The position numbers and the translations under genes are program-made. The notes below the pieces were generated by a model. That model was not told the origin of the DNA. It saw nothing but the letters and a program-made list of their open reading frames with translations, and ran no database searches. DNA of 18,167 bases, from NCBI GenBank assembly GCA_023416655.1, contig JAEZHK010000134.1, positions 1 through 18,167 of the forward strand, in the 5' to 3' direction. Below are positions 1-6,461 of this stretch, piece after piece (positions within the stretch are counted from its first letter, which is position 1; each line of letters opens with the position of its first letter). This DNA comes from Bacillota bacterium. GTDB taxonomy: Bacteria > Bacillota > Clostridia > Christensenellales > Aristaeellaceae.

Positions 1-152
1 GGCCAGTAGCAGCACAGCTTGTACTCGCTCTGGGTGAACTTCCAGGTCAGGTTGGAAAGGGCGCCCTTGGTGTCGACGGCCTCCGCGAAGCTGCCGGCAG
101 CGGCGGTGAAAAGGATCGTCAGCGCCAATAGCAGGCATACCAGTTTCTTCAT
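1..152 (-). CDS. Secreted protein, N-terminal fragment (gene runs off the window)
   Basis: Only the first 50 codons are present. The ATG at 150-152 follows a strong GAGGAGG ribosome binding site (about 8 bases away). The peptide opens with a classic Sec signal: two lysines, a hydrophobic core (LVCLLLALTILFTAAAG) and an A-x-A-like cleavage region around SFAEA, residues 21-25. There is no lipobox cysteine in the usual place, so a soluble secreted or wall-associated product is more likely than a lipoprotein. The visible mature part (TWKFTQSEYKLCCYW) is too short for me to assign a family. It lies 86 bases downstream of an RbsC-type sugar permease on the same strand, so a sugar-binding protein or a secreted carbohydrate enzyme of the same operon is a reasonable guess, but it is only a guess from position. 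Confidence 0.75.
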   Translation of the reverse strand, partial: MKKLVCLLLALTILFTAAAGSFAEAVDTKGALSNLTWKFTQSEYKLCCYW

Positions 153-169
153 GGGACAAACCTCCTCAT

Positions 170-202
170 TCATTTGACTATGCTTGCCGACGGGAAAGAC
201 AA
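170..202 (-). other. Possible 10-codon leader ORF with a near-perfect Shine-Dalgarno
   Basis: In the 86-base gap between the permease and the secreted protein, the minus strand carries AAAGGAGGT (209-217), six bases before a TTG. From that TTG the frame reads MSFPSASIVK and stops at TGA (170-172), just before the ribosome binding site of the next gene. The Shine-Dalgarno is stronger than those of several real genes here. It could serve a short leader peptide, or be the relic of a lost gene start. Nothing beyond the spacing supports translation. Confidence 0.2.
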
Positions 203-238
203 ACGCCGACCTCCTTTCCGGAATCGTGTGATATCAAT

Positions 239-1243
239 TCATAGAATCATGTTGCGCGCGACGCGGCTTCTGAGGCTCTCGATGGAGACGGCGATCAGGA
301 TTACCGCGCCGATGAACGTCTCCTCAAAGTAGATGTCCACGTGCATCATGGTCAGGCCGTTTCGCACCATCGTCAGGATGCACGCGCCGCAGAAGAAGCC
401 GATGGCCGTGAAACTGCCGCCCGCCAGCGAAATGCCGCCGATGGCGCACACCGCGAAGGAGAACAGCATCCAGTCGGAACCCGTGGTCGGCGAGGCCGTG
501 CCGGTCTTACTCGTCCACAGCATCGAGGACACCGCGGCCAGCGCGCAGGAAAGGATGTTGCACAGGATGACCACCCGGTCCACTTTGATGCCTGAGAGCC
601 GAGCGGCATTGACGTTGCCGCCGGTGGCCAGCACGTTCCGCCCGAATATGGTGTAGCGGAACATCACCACGAGGACCAGCACCAGGACGACCAGCAGCAC
701 GAACAGCATCGAAGTGCCCATCAACCTTCCGCGGCCGACCGCCGAGAAGCCCTCGTTGATTTGATAAGAGTAGCCGTGGGAGATGCCGGTGGCGATGCCG
801 TCGTAGACGAACGACATGGCCAGCGTGATCACAAAGGGCGCCAGCTTCAGCCGGGAGATCAAAACGCCGTTTAAGAGGCCGCATAGCGCGCCCACCGCTG
901 TGGTGATGACGATCACCCAGAAGGAGCCCAGCTGCAGGTTCTGCATCAGAAGGCCGGAGACCACCGTCGCCAGCGCACCCACCGCGCCCACCGACAGGTT
1001 CATGCCGCCGATCACCACGACCATCAGCTGCGCCGCCGCGATGAAGCCGTAGTTGGCCACGGTCCGGCTCAGGTTGAACAGATTGAACGCGCTTAAAAAT
1101 GACTCGGTGGAGAGGGAAAAGATCACAAGGAGCAGCGCGCAGGCCGTGACCGCGCTGGAATACGGCTGCAAAAAGAACCGCTTGACCGGCGAAATGCGCC
1201 TCGCCTCCAACCCGCCTGAATCCGCCGTCCGCGCGCGCTTCAT
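239..1243 (-). CDS. Sugar ABC transporter permease, RbsC/BPD_transp_2 family
   Basis: A 334-residue integral membrane protein of the ribose/xylose/galactose-type permease family, which forms the membrane channel of a CUT2-type sugar importer. It has a basic cytoplasmic N-terminus (residues 1-25), then about eight to ten hydrophobic segments. The family hallmark appears as GGMNLSVGAVGALA near residue 79, where most relatives have GGxDLSVG, and the coupling-helix region as ATGGNVNAARLSGI near residue 207. The ATG at 1241-1243 is preceded by AGAGGGG. A perfect sigma-A promoter lies about 90 bases upstream, so this is the first gene of its transcript. No ATPase gene is seen upstream; the ATPase and binding protein must lie beyond the left edge or elsewhere. 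Substrate cannot be read from sequence; the neighbouring ROK regulator fits carbohydrate control. Confidence 0.93.
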   Translation of the reverse strand: MKRARTADSGGLEARRISPVKRFFLQPYSSAVTACALLLVIFSLSTESFLSAFNLFNLSRTVANYGFIAAAQLMVVVIGGMNLSVGAVGALATVVSGLLMQNLQLGSFWVIVITTAVGALCGLLNGVLISRLKLAPFVITLAMSFVYDGIATGISHGYSYQINEGFSAVGRGRLMGTSMLFVLLVVLVLVLVVMFRYTIFGRNVLATGGNVNAARLSGIKVDRVVILCNILSCALAAVSSMLWTSKTGTASPTTGSDWMLFSFAVCAIGGISLAGGSFTAIGFFCGACILTMVRNGLTMMHVDIYFEETFIGAVILIAVSIESLRSRVARNMIL

Positions 1244-1305
1244 CCTATAGCCCCTCTTTCGAACTGGTCTCGCCGGAAGCTCGTTCGCCGCCCCCGCGGT
1301 TTAAC

Positions 1306-1318
1306 TTAGGTGAACTAA
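1306..1318 (-). promoter_or_regulatory. Candidate repressor operator (TTAG-N5-CTAA)
   Basis: The plus strand reads TTAGGTGAACTAA, a perfect 4+4 inverted repeat with a 5-base centre. It lies in a longer, imperfectly symmetric AT-rich stretch flanked by GGTT and AACC (1299-1320). It falls at about +6 to +18 of the permease transcript predicted from the promoter at 1331-1359, a normal place for a blocking repressor. TTAGTT/AACTAA half-sites are known from ROK repressors such as Bacillus XylR, and a ROK gene lies next door. The symmetry is short, so the call is tentative. Confidence 0.35.
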
Positions 1319-1330
1319 CCTACTGCATGT

Positions 1331-1359
1331 ATTATAATCATGTGTTGGGATGTTGTCAA
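1331..1359 (-). promoter_or_regulatory. Consensus sigma-A promoter for the permease operon
   Basis: On the minus strand there is an exact TTGACA (1354-1359), a 17-base spacer, and an exact TATAAT (1331-1336). All twelve positions match consensus and the spacing is optimal. Predicted start of transcription is near 1324, giving a leader of about 80 bases before the permease ATG. A promoter this strong would need a repressor to be regulated, which fits the adjacent candidate operator and ROK gene. Confidence 0.88.
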
Positions 1360-1549
1360 CAGGTTGTGACGCGGCTGTCGCAGTTTTACAATTGTCCGCG
1401 ACCGGAATTGTGCCCGATTCCGGTTTCGTGAACAATCGCCCGTTTCAGGGTAAAAATATGCGGCGGGCACCTTGCGCATCCCGCCTCAAGCTGTTGGAAA
1501 ACCCCTCGTATCCTTTCATCGTTTCCCGCGGCCTGCGCGCCGGAAACGT

Positions 1550-1585
1550 GTTTCTCCCACCAGGCCGATGACTGGTGGGAGAAAC
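1550..1585. repeat. Perfect 14-bp inverted repeat, 8-base loop
   Basis: GTTTCTCCCACCAG at 1550-1563 is exactly complementary to CTGGTGGGAGAAAC at 1572-1585 with loop GCCGATGA. There is no run of T on either side, so it does not look like an intrinsic terminator. It sits in the middle of the ROK-permease gap, directly next to another shorter repeat built from CGTTTCC/GGAAACG (1520-1548). Confidence 0.8.
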
Positions 1586-1648
1586 AATACCTTTGGTCAG
1601 CGAGCCGCCCGAAAATTCCAGAAATGTTGCTCGCGCAGGATTCCTCCT

Positions 1649-1682
1649 GCGCGCAGAAAAACCCTCGGGTTTTTCTGCGCGC
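1649..1682. terminator. Long hairpin with A- and T-flanked CCC/GGG core, downstream of the ROK gene
   Basis: Sixteen-base perfect arms (1649-1664 and 1667-1682) start four bases beyond the ROK stop codon. The core AAAAACCC-TC-GGGTTTTT has the A-stem-T layout of a short bidirectional intrinsic terminator; the outer GCGCGC/GCGCGC arms extend it into an unusually long stem, and no T run follows the full stem. It probably ends the ROK transcript, but the extended form could also be a structural or transcript-stabilising element. Confidence 0.55.
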
Positions 1683-1686
1683 TCTG

Positions 1687-2916
1687 CTATCTCATGAACG
1701 CCAGCTTCTCCGCGTTCCATTCGTAGTACGGGATCACCTGCGTCGCGCCCAGCGCCACGTTCCACTCCTCCATGGAGCCGGGCAGGATCATCACATTGCG
1801 GCCCGCCTGGTGCATCTGCCGCCTAAGCGTTGCCTCCCGGATGAGCTTTAGGAAATCATCGCCGTTTTTCATCAGGCCGCCGCACAGGTAGATCTTGTCC
1901 GGGTCCATGACATTGATGGTGGTGGCCAGCGCGACGCCGATATAATCCGCCGCCTTCTCGATCAGCTCGCGCGACACCGCGTCGCCGCGCCGCATGGCCT
2001 CAAAGACCATCCGGGCGTCGATGGCCGCGACCGAACCCTTACACATCTCGCCCAGCAGCGACGGCACCCGGCTCTGAACGACGCTCTGCGCCTGCTGGGT
2101 CAGCGCCGCGCCGGAGGCCATCGCCTCCAGGCAGCCGCGGTTGCCGCAGGTGCACCAAACGTTGTCCCGGCTGACGGTGATGTGGCCGATCTCGCCGCTG
2201 GTGCCGCTGGCGCCGTAGTACAGCTTGCCGTTTTGGAAGAACGCGCCGCCGATGCCGTAGCCCACGCCGATGCAAAGGACCGACAATTGGTCGTCGCCCT
2301 GGTTGCGGCAAATCTCCCACATGCCCTGCGCGCGGTTGGCGTTTTCCACGATCACCTGGTAGGGCAGCCGCTCGTTCATCCACGCCTGCAGCGGCACGTC
2401 CTTCCAGCCGAAGTTGGGCGAGAACAGCACGTTCCCGGTGTGCCGCTCGATGAGGCCCGGCATGGCCACGCAGACGCCCACGATGGTCTCCCGATCGACC
2501 TGGGACTCGTTGATCACGTCCTGAACCGCGTCGCACAGGCGGTCCACAAACTCCGCGGCTTGCTCGAATCGCTCGGTGGGAAAGCGGGTGGTGTGGATCG
2601 GCTGCTTGTCCAGTCCCACCACCGCGATGCGCGTAGCGGTACGGCCGATGTCCACGCCCACGAACCGGTAGTGCTCGCCGCACACCGACAGGACGTCCGG
2701 CCGCTTGCCCATGCTGCGCCGGGTCTTCTTTTCGGCCAGGATCATGCCGTGCTGGATCAATTCGTCGGTGATGACCATCACGGTGGGCAGGCTCAGCCCG
2801 GTCAGGCGCGCGATGGCCGCGCGGTTGATGGGCGCCTGGTTGGTGATGCAGCGCATGACGCTCTGCCGGTTGATCCGGGCCATCTGGTGCTTGTCGATCC
2901 TCGCGTATGTCTCCAA
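1687..2916 (-). CDS. ROK-family transcriptional repressor (NagC/XylR type)
   Basis: Counting from an upstream ATG at 2955, a winged helix-turn-helix (residues about 26-73) is followed by a ROK domain: nucleotide loop VDIGRT near 102, GEIGH near 254, and the zinc signature CTCGNRGCLE at 267-276. The kinase catalytic Asp of the ENDANA motif is missing (VENANRAQ), as expected of a regulator rather than a sugar kinase. I prefer the TTG at 2914-2916 because the ATG at 2953-2955 has no ribosome binding site and overlaps an extended -10 box (TGTTATAAT), so it would not be in the mRNA; AAAGGA lies 10 bases before the TTG. With TTG the protein has 409 residues and about 12 residues before the HTH, normal for the family. 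It probably represses the adjacent permease operon and is relieved by a sugar ligand (inference from position). Confidence 0.92.
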   Translation of the reverse strand: METYARIDKHQMARINRQSVMRCITNQAPINRAAIARLTGLSLPTVMVITDELIQHGMILAEKKTRRSMGKRPDVLSVCGEHYRFVGVDIGRTATRIAVVGLDKQPIHTTRFPTERFEQAAEFVDRLCDAVQDVINESQVDRETIVGVCVAMPGLIERHTGNVLFSPNFGWKDVPLQAWMNERLPYQVIVENANRAQGMWEICRNQGDDQLSVLCIGVGYGIGGAFFQNGKLYYGASGTSGEIGHITVSRDNVWCTCGNRGCLEAMASGAALTQQAQSVVQSRVPSLLGEMCKGSVAAIDARMVFEAMRRGDAVSRELIEKAADYIGVALATTINVMDPDKIYLCGGLMKNGDDFLKLIREATLRRQMHQAGRNVMILPGSMEEWNVALGATQVIPYYEWNAEKLAFMR

Positions 2917-2953
2917 GCTATCACAATCCTTTGCAGAAAAACGACTTTTTTGC

Positions 2954-2962
2954 ATTATAACA
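2954..2962 (-). promoter_or_regulatory. Extended -10 promoter of the ROK gene
   Basis: The minus strand reads TGTTATAAT, a full TGnTATAAT extended -10 element. No good -35 box lies 16-18 bases upstream, which extended -10 promoters tolerate. Transcription would start near 2947, inside the first codons of the longer open frame, which is why the internal TTG start at 2916 is preferred for the ROK gene. Confidence 0.5.
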
Positions 2963-3128
2963 TCATACCCAAGAAAAGGCCAGAGGGAATGGGAACTCCG
3001 TCCAGCGGCCGTTACGCGGGCTTAACGGGGCGTCCGGCCGAAAGTCTGATAAAACAACCCGCCGCAGATTGCTCTGTGACGGGCTTGGTACATGTTCTTT
3101 TGTGAGGGTTCCAAGGGGCATCATGGGT

Positions 3129-3146
3129 CCGGGGGCAGCGCCCCGG
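3129..3146. terminator. GC-rich hairpin downstream of enolase
   Basis: The plus strand reads CCGGGGGCAGCGCCCCGG, able to form GGGGC/GCCCC around an AGC loop with one bulged G in the outer arm. It lies about 20-40 bases past the enolase stop. There is no T run on the enolase side, so termination efficiency is doubtful. The surrounding stretch (3100-3150: GGTTCCAAGGGG...GGGTCCGGGGGC) has the look of a dispersed intergenic repeat, which I cannot confirm within one window. Confidence 0.3.
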
Positions 3147-3168
3147 GCGTCTCCTCGCTTCCCCCCGC

Positions 3169-4446
3169 CTACTTCCCGCCGCTCAACGCGGCCCGGCCCA
3201 GGAACGTGGCGGAAGCGCCCAGCGCCTCCTCGATGCGCAGCAGCTGGTTGTACTTTGCGACGCGCTCGGATCGGCAGGGCGCGCCGCTCTTGATCTGCCC
3301 GGCGTTGACCGCCACGGCAAGGTCCGCCAGCGTGGTGTCCTCGGTCTCGCCGGAGCGGTGGGAGACCACCGCCGCGTACCCGGCGCGCTGCGCCACGCGG
3401 ATGGTTTCCAAGGTCTCCGAGAGGCTTCCGATCTGGTTGAGCTTGATCAGGATGGCGTTCGCGACGCCCTTTTCGATGCCCTTTTTGAGGATCTCGACGT
3501 TCGTGACAAAGAGGTCGTCGCCCACCAGCTGGATCCTCTTGCCCAAGCGTTTTGTAAGCTCCGCCCAGCCGTCCCAGTCCAGCTCCGAAAGGCCGTCCTC
3601 GATGGACACGATCGGGTAGCGGTTCACCCAGTCCTCGTAGAGCGCGACCATCTCGGCGGAGGACTTTTTGACGCCGTCGAAGCTGTAGGATCCGTTCTCG
3701 TAGAACTCGGACGCCGCCGGGTCCAGCGCGATGAACACGTCTTTGCCCGGCACGTACCCGGCCTTTTCGATGGCCTCCACGATCAGCTTGAGCGCTTCTT
3801 CGTTGTTCTTGAGGTCGGGCGCGAAGCCGCCCTCGTCCCCGACGCCGGTGGACATACCCTTCGCGTGCACGACGCCCTTGAGCGTCTGGTAGACCTCCGC
3901 ACAGATTCGCAGCGCCTGCGAAAAGCTCTCCGCGCCCAGCGGCATGATCATGAACTCCTGCACGTCCACGTTGTTGTCGGCGTGCTTGCCGCCGTTCAAG
4001 ATGTTCATCATCGGCGCGGGCAGGATGTGCGCGTCCGCGCCGCCGATGTAGCGGTACAGCGGTACGTACAGCTCATCCGCCGCCGCGTGGGCCGCCGCCA
4101 GCGAAGCGCCCAGAATCGCGTTCGCGCCCAGGCGGGACTTGTTCTTGGTGCCGTCGAGCGCCAATAGCGCCTCATCTATCGCGCGCTGCTCCGTGACATC
4201 CATGCCGATTAGCCTCGGCGCGATCTCCTTGAACGCGTCCGTCACCACACCCTTCACGCCCTTGCCATGAAAGCGCTTCTTGTCGCCGTCGCGCTTCTCC
4301 AGCGCCTCCAGTGTGCCGGTGGACGCGCCGGAGGGCACCGCCGCCCTGCCGAACGCGCCGTCCTCGGTGCGCACGTCCACTTCAATCGTCGGGTTTCCCC
4401 GGGAATCGAGGATCTCCCTCGCCTTGACATCGATGATCTTTGACAT
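3169..4446 (-). CDS. eno: Enolase (phosphopyruvate hydratase)
   Basis: Converts 2-phosphoglycerate to phosphoenolpyruvate in glycolysis; cytoplasmic, Mg-dependent. The 425-residue product has normal length and all signature parts in order: REILDSRGNPTIEVDV at 10-25, the mobile loop SGASTG near 41, GDEGGFAPD near 205, the metal ligands in IALDPAASE, VSIEDGL and QLVGDDLFVTN, the catalytic lysine in ILIKLNQIGS, the VVSHRSGETEDT motif and IKSGAPCRSERVAKYNQL near the end. The family usually has GAPSRSERVAKYNQ; here Ser is Cys, probably harmless. The start is the ATG at 4444-4446, six bases past GGGAGGA; an in-frame ATG 15 bases earlier has no ribosome binding site. It is the last gene of a leftward run, 97 bases after the oxidoreductase gene; a separate promoter there was not convincing. 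Confidence 0.98.
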   Translation of the reverse strand: MSKIIDVKAREILDSRGNPTIEVDVRTEDGAFGRAAVPSGASTGTLEALEKRDGDKKRFHGKGVKGVVTDAFKEIAPRLIGMDVTEQRAIDEALLALDGTKNKSRLGANAILGASLAAAHAAADELYVPLYRYIGGADAHILPAPMMNILNGGKHADNNVDVQEFMIMPLGAESFSQALRICAEVYQTLKGVVHAKGMSTGVGDEGGFAPDLKNNEEALKLIVEAIEKAGYVPGKDVFIALDPAASEFYENGSYSFDGVKKSSAEMVALYEDWVNRYPIVSIEDGLSELDWDGWAELTKRLGKRIQLVGDDLFVTNVEILKKGIEKGVANAILIKLNQIGSLSETLETIRVAQRAGYAAVVSHRSGETEDTTLADLAVAVNAGQIKSGAPCRSERVAKYNQLLRIEEALGASATFLGRAALSGGK

Positions 4447-4543
4447 GATGATTCCTCCCATTGTCCTTGGCCGCCCAAACCGGGCATGTCTTCTTTGTAA
4501 AGATACCCAAATCGGCGCGCATTACGCATGGAGAAGGGAGATT

Positions 4544-5815
4544 TCAAGAACTCGGCGGCATCAACGCCGCGCCCGGCCCGTACTTTTCTTGCACGAACCG
4601 GTCCATCGCGTCGGCCACCCTGCGGGACACCTTGACCGCCTCGACGACTGTTTTCGCGCCGGTCACCACGTCGCCGGAGGCGAAGATGCCCTCCCGGCTA
4701 GTGCGGCCCTCGTCGTCCACCGCCACCAGGCCCCGCTCATTGACGTCGATGCCGGTGGTGGAGGACACGATCACCGCCCTTGGCCCCTGCCCGACGGCGA
4801 TGATCACCGAATCCACCGGCAGCAGTTCTTCCGCGCCTCCGCCGGGATGGGCGGTGGTACGGCCCTCCTCGTCGGTTTCGATGCGGGAGTCGGTCAAGAC
4901 CACGCCCTCGTCCACGATGCGCATCACGCTCTTTTTTAGCAGCAGCTTCGCGCCGTCGATCCTGGCATAGTCAAGCTCCACTGTCCGGGCGGTGACGCCC
5001 GACTCGCCGGAGTTGCACAGGATCGTGACCTCTTCGCAGCCGTGCCGGAAGGCCGTCCGGGCCACGTCCATCGCCACGTTGCCCGCGCCAATCACCGCGA
5101 GGCGCCGGCCGAGGCGGTAGACGTCCGGGTTCTTCAGGTATTCGATGGCATAGTGCACATGGCCCAGGCTCTCGCCGGGCACGTTCAGCCGCCTGGGTTT
5201 CCACACACCGGTGCCCATGAAAATGGCGCGAAAGCCGTCCGCCAGAAGGTCGTCCACCGTCAGGTTCGCGCCGATCACCGTGTTGGGCCGGATGCGCACG
5301 CCGCTGGCAATCAGCGCATCCGCCAGCCTGTCCAGCACAATGCGGGGTAGGCGGAAGTCGGGCATGCCGTAGCGCATCACGCCGCCGATCAGGTCGTGGC
5401 TATCGAAGATGGTCACGTCGTAATTGCGCGACGACAGGATGAACGCGATGGTGATACCCGCGGGGCCTGAGCCGATGATGGCGATCCGGCCGTTTTCCCG
5501 GGTGGACTTCCGGGGCTTGTAAGTGTTCAGGTAGTAATCGGAGATGTATCGCTCGATGGCGCTGATCTGAACCGGCGAGCCCTTCCTGCCCAGCACACAA
5601 TGCCCCTCGCATTGGTTCTCCTGGGGGCATACGTGGCAGCAAACCAGGGAGAGCGGGTTGTTGTCAAACAGCATCCGCCCGGCCTCGGCAATGTCGCTGT
5701 TCAAGAGGAGCCTGATCGCCTCTCGGATGGGCGTGGCCACCGGGCAGCCGGTAGCGCACAGCGGCTTTTTGCACTGAAGGCAGCGGCGCGCGTCCTCGAT
5801 GACGTGCTTGCTTAT
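4544..5815 (-). CDS. GltD/PreT-like NAD(P)- and FAD-dependent Fe-S oxidoreductase with apparent ATA start
   Basis: A 423-residue flavoprotein resembling the small subunit of glutamate synthase and the N-terminal part of dihydropyrimidine dehydrogenase (PreT, NfnB-like). Two four-cysteine clusters for [4Fe-4S] occur at the N-terminus (C12, C15, C20, C24; then C59/C60, C63, C69, C73). The FAD fold follows with GSGPAG at 115-120, an inserted NAD(P) fold with GAGNVAMD near 243, and a FAD-closing GIFASGDVVTGAKTVV near the end. It passes electrons between NAD(P)H and an unseen partner; no glutamate synthase or PreA gene is adjacent. The family normally begins MSKHVIEEAKRCLQCKKP; here SKHVIEDARRCLQCKKP is preceded by ATA (5813-5815), seven bases after AGGAGGG, with an in-frame TAG only five codons upstream. 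The next standard start, a GTG at 5738-5740, would remove the first cysteine cluster. Confidence 0.93.
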   Translation of the reverse strand: MSKHVIEDARRCLQCKKPLCATGCPVATPIREAIRLLLNSDIAEAGRMLFDNNPLSLVCCHVCPQENQCEGHCVLGRKGSPVQISAIERYISDYYLNTYKPRKSTRENGRIAIIGSGPAGITIAFILSSRNYDVTIFDSHDLIGGVMRYGMPDFRLPRIVLDRLADALIASGVRIRPNTVIGANLTVDDLLADGFRAIFMGTGVWKPRRLNVPGESLGHVHYAIEYLKNPDVYRLGRRLAVIGAGNVAMDVARTAFRHGCEEVTILCNSGESGVTARTVELDYARIDGAKLLLKKSVMRIVDEGVVLTDSRIETDEEGRTTAHPGGGAEELLPVDSVIIAVGQGPRAVIVSSTTGIDVNERGLVAVDDEGRTSREGIFASGDVVTGAKTVVEAVKVSRRVADAMDRFVQEKYGPGAALMPPSS

Positions 5816-5822
5816 GGGACTT

Positions 5823-5829
5823 CCCTCCT
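5823..5829 (-). promoter_or_regulatory. Ribosome binding site that marks the ATA start
   Basis: AGGAGGG on the minus strand, with seven bases between it and ATA at 5813-5815. The spacing is ideal for that codon and no ATG, GTG or TTG lies in frame nearby. This is the main sequence evidence that translation of the oxidoreductase begins at ATA, if the base call is right. Confidence 0.75.
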
Positions 5830-5894
5830 ATGGCGCGCAACCGCCGCACGGAGCGGACGGGCGCATGAAATCGTTGGCGGCGCGGTTCGTCCCG

Positions 5895-6461
5895 CTACCG
5901 GAAGAAGAATGCGCCCACGACACCCGCGAGCACCGTCAGAAGGATGGGGTTCACACGAAAGCGGATGTTGAGCAGCGCCACGGCGGCAAAGACCGCGAGC
6001 GCACGGAAGTTGATCGAGCGCATGGGGTCCGCGAGGATCGAGGCCGCGCCATGACCCGGCGCGATCACGCCGATCGCGAGGGTGAGCGCCGCCGCCACGA
6101 TCAAGCCCACCGCCGCGGGCTTCACGCCGGACAGCACGCCGAGCATGATGTGGTTTTTGCGGTAGCGGTCGATGAACCGCATGATCAGCGCCACAAAGAC
6201 AAACGAGGGAATCATCACGCCCAAGGTCGCGGCCAGCGAGCCCCAGAACCCCGCGTCCAAGTAGCCCACGTAGGTGGCCGCGTTGATGGCGATGGGGCCG
6301 GGCACCACCATATCCAGCGCGTTGAGGTCGGCGATCTGCTCGAGGGTGACCGAAAAGCCCTTCGCCTCCGCGATGATCAGGGACATCATGCCGTAGCCGC
6401 CGCCAAAGGCGGTGGCGCCGATCTTCAGAAAGCCCAGCAGCAGCCAGACGATCTCCATCAT
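5895..6461 (-). CDS. Chromate transporter, short-chain CHR subunit (second of a pair)
   Basis: A 188-residue membrane protein with one chromate-transport (CHR) domain. The family motif appears as FGGGYGMM near residues 19-26, and the second conserved segment as MVVPGPIAINAATYVGY near 50-66, followed by hydrophobic segments. Single-domain CHR proteins usually work as pairs, as with YwrA/YwrB of Bacillus subtilis, and can export chromate; in bacteria without chromate exposure the natural substrate may be another oxyanion. The start overlaps the stop of the first subunit (ATGA; an ATG at 6459-6461, with a second ATG one codon later), so translation is coupled. It is 79 bases upstream of the oxidoreductase gene on the same strand. 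Confidence 0.92.
   Translation of the reverse strand: MMEIVWLLLGFLKIGATAFGGGYGMMSLIIAEAKGFSVTLEQIADLNALDMVVPGPIAINAATYVGYLDAGFWGSLAATLGVMIPSFVFVALIMRFIDRYRKNHIMLGVLSGVKPAAVGLIVAAALTLAIGVIAPGHGAASILADPMRSINFRALAVFAAVALLNIRFRVNPILLTVLAGVVGAFFFR

Larger units (their letters stand above)
1244..1686. other. 443-base intergenic region rich in inverted repeats
   Basis: No convincing gene. The part next to the permease holds the promoter and candidate operator. The rest, 1400-1685, holds a series of inverted repeats: 1402-1408/1417-1423 (7 bp), 1462-1467/1480-1485 (6 bp), 1520-1526/1542-1548 (7 bp), 1550-1563/1572-1585 (14 bp, perfect), 1600-1605/1629-1634 (6 bp), 1633-1640/1645-1652 (8 bp) and 1649-1664/1667-1682 (16 bp, perfect). 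The last two share bases 1649-1652 and so cannot form together fully. A short minus-strand open frame (MKGYEGFSNSL..., stop at 1445) lies across some of these arms and is not supported as a gene. Confidence 0.7.

Noticed and set aside
1445..1516. Minus-strand mini-ORF MKGYEGFSNSL... in the ROK-permease gap
   Set aside because: AAACG before the ATG is no ribosome binding site, and the frame runs through inverted-repeat arms. It could be a frozen piece of a dispersed repeat, but not a supported gene.
2182..3105. Long plus-strand open frame (307 codons) opposite the ROK gene
   Set aside because: It is antisense to a gene with clear ROK motifs, its translation is rich in His, Val, Ala and Arg as expected of complement reading of GC-rich codons, and it has no recognisable motif.
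3358..4167. 269-codon plus-strand open frame opposite enolase
   Set aside because: It mirrors a fully conserved enolase gene, and its composition is typical of an antisense shadow.
5738..5740. GTG as the start of the oxidoreductase gene
   Set aside because: It would discard the CLQCKKPLCATGCP cluster that is conserved in the family, and no ribosome binding site precedes it.
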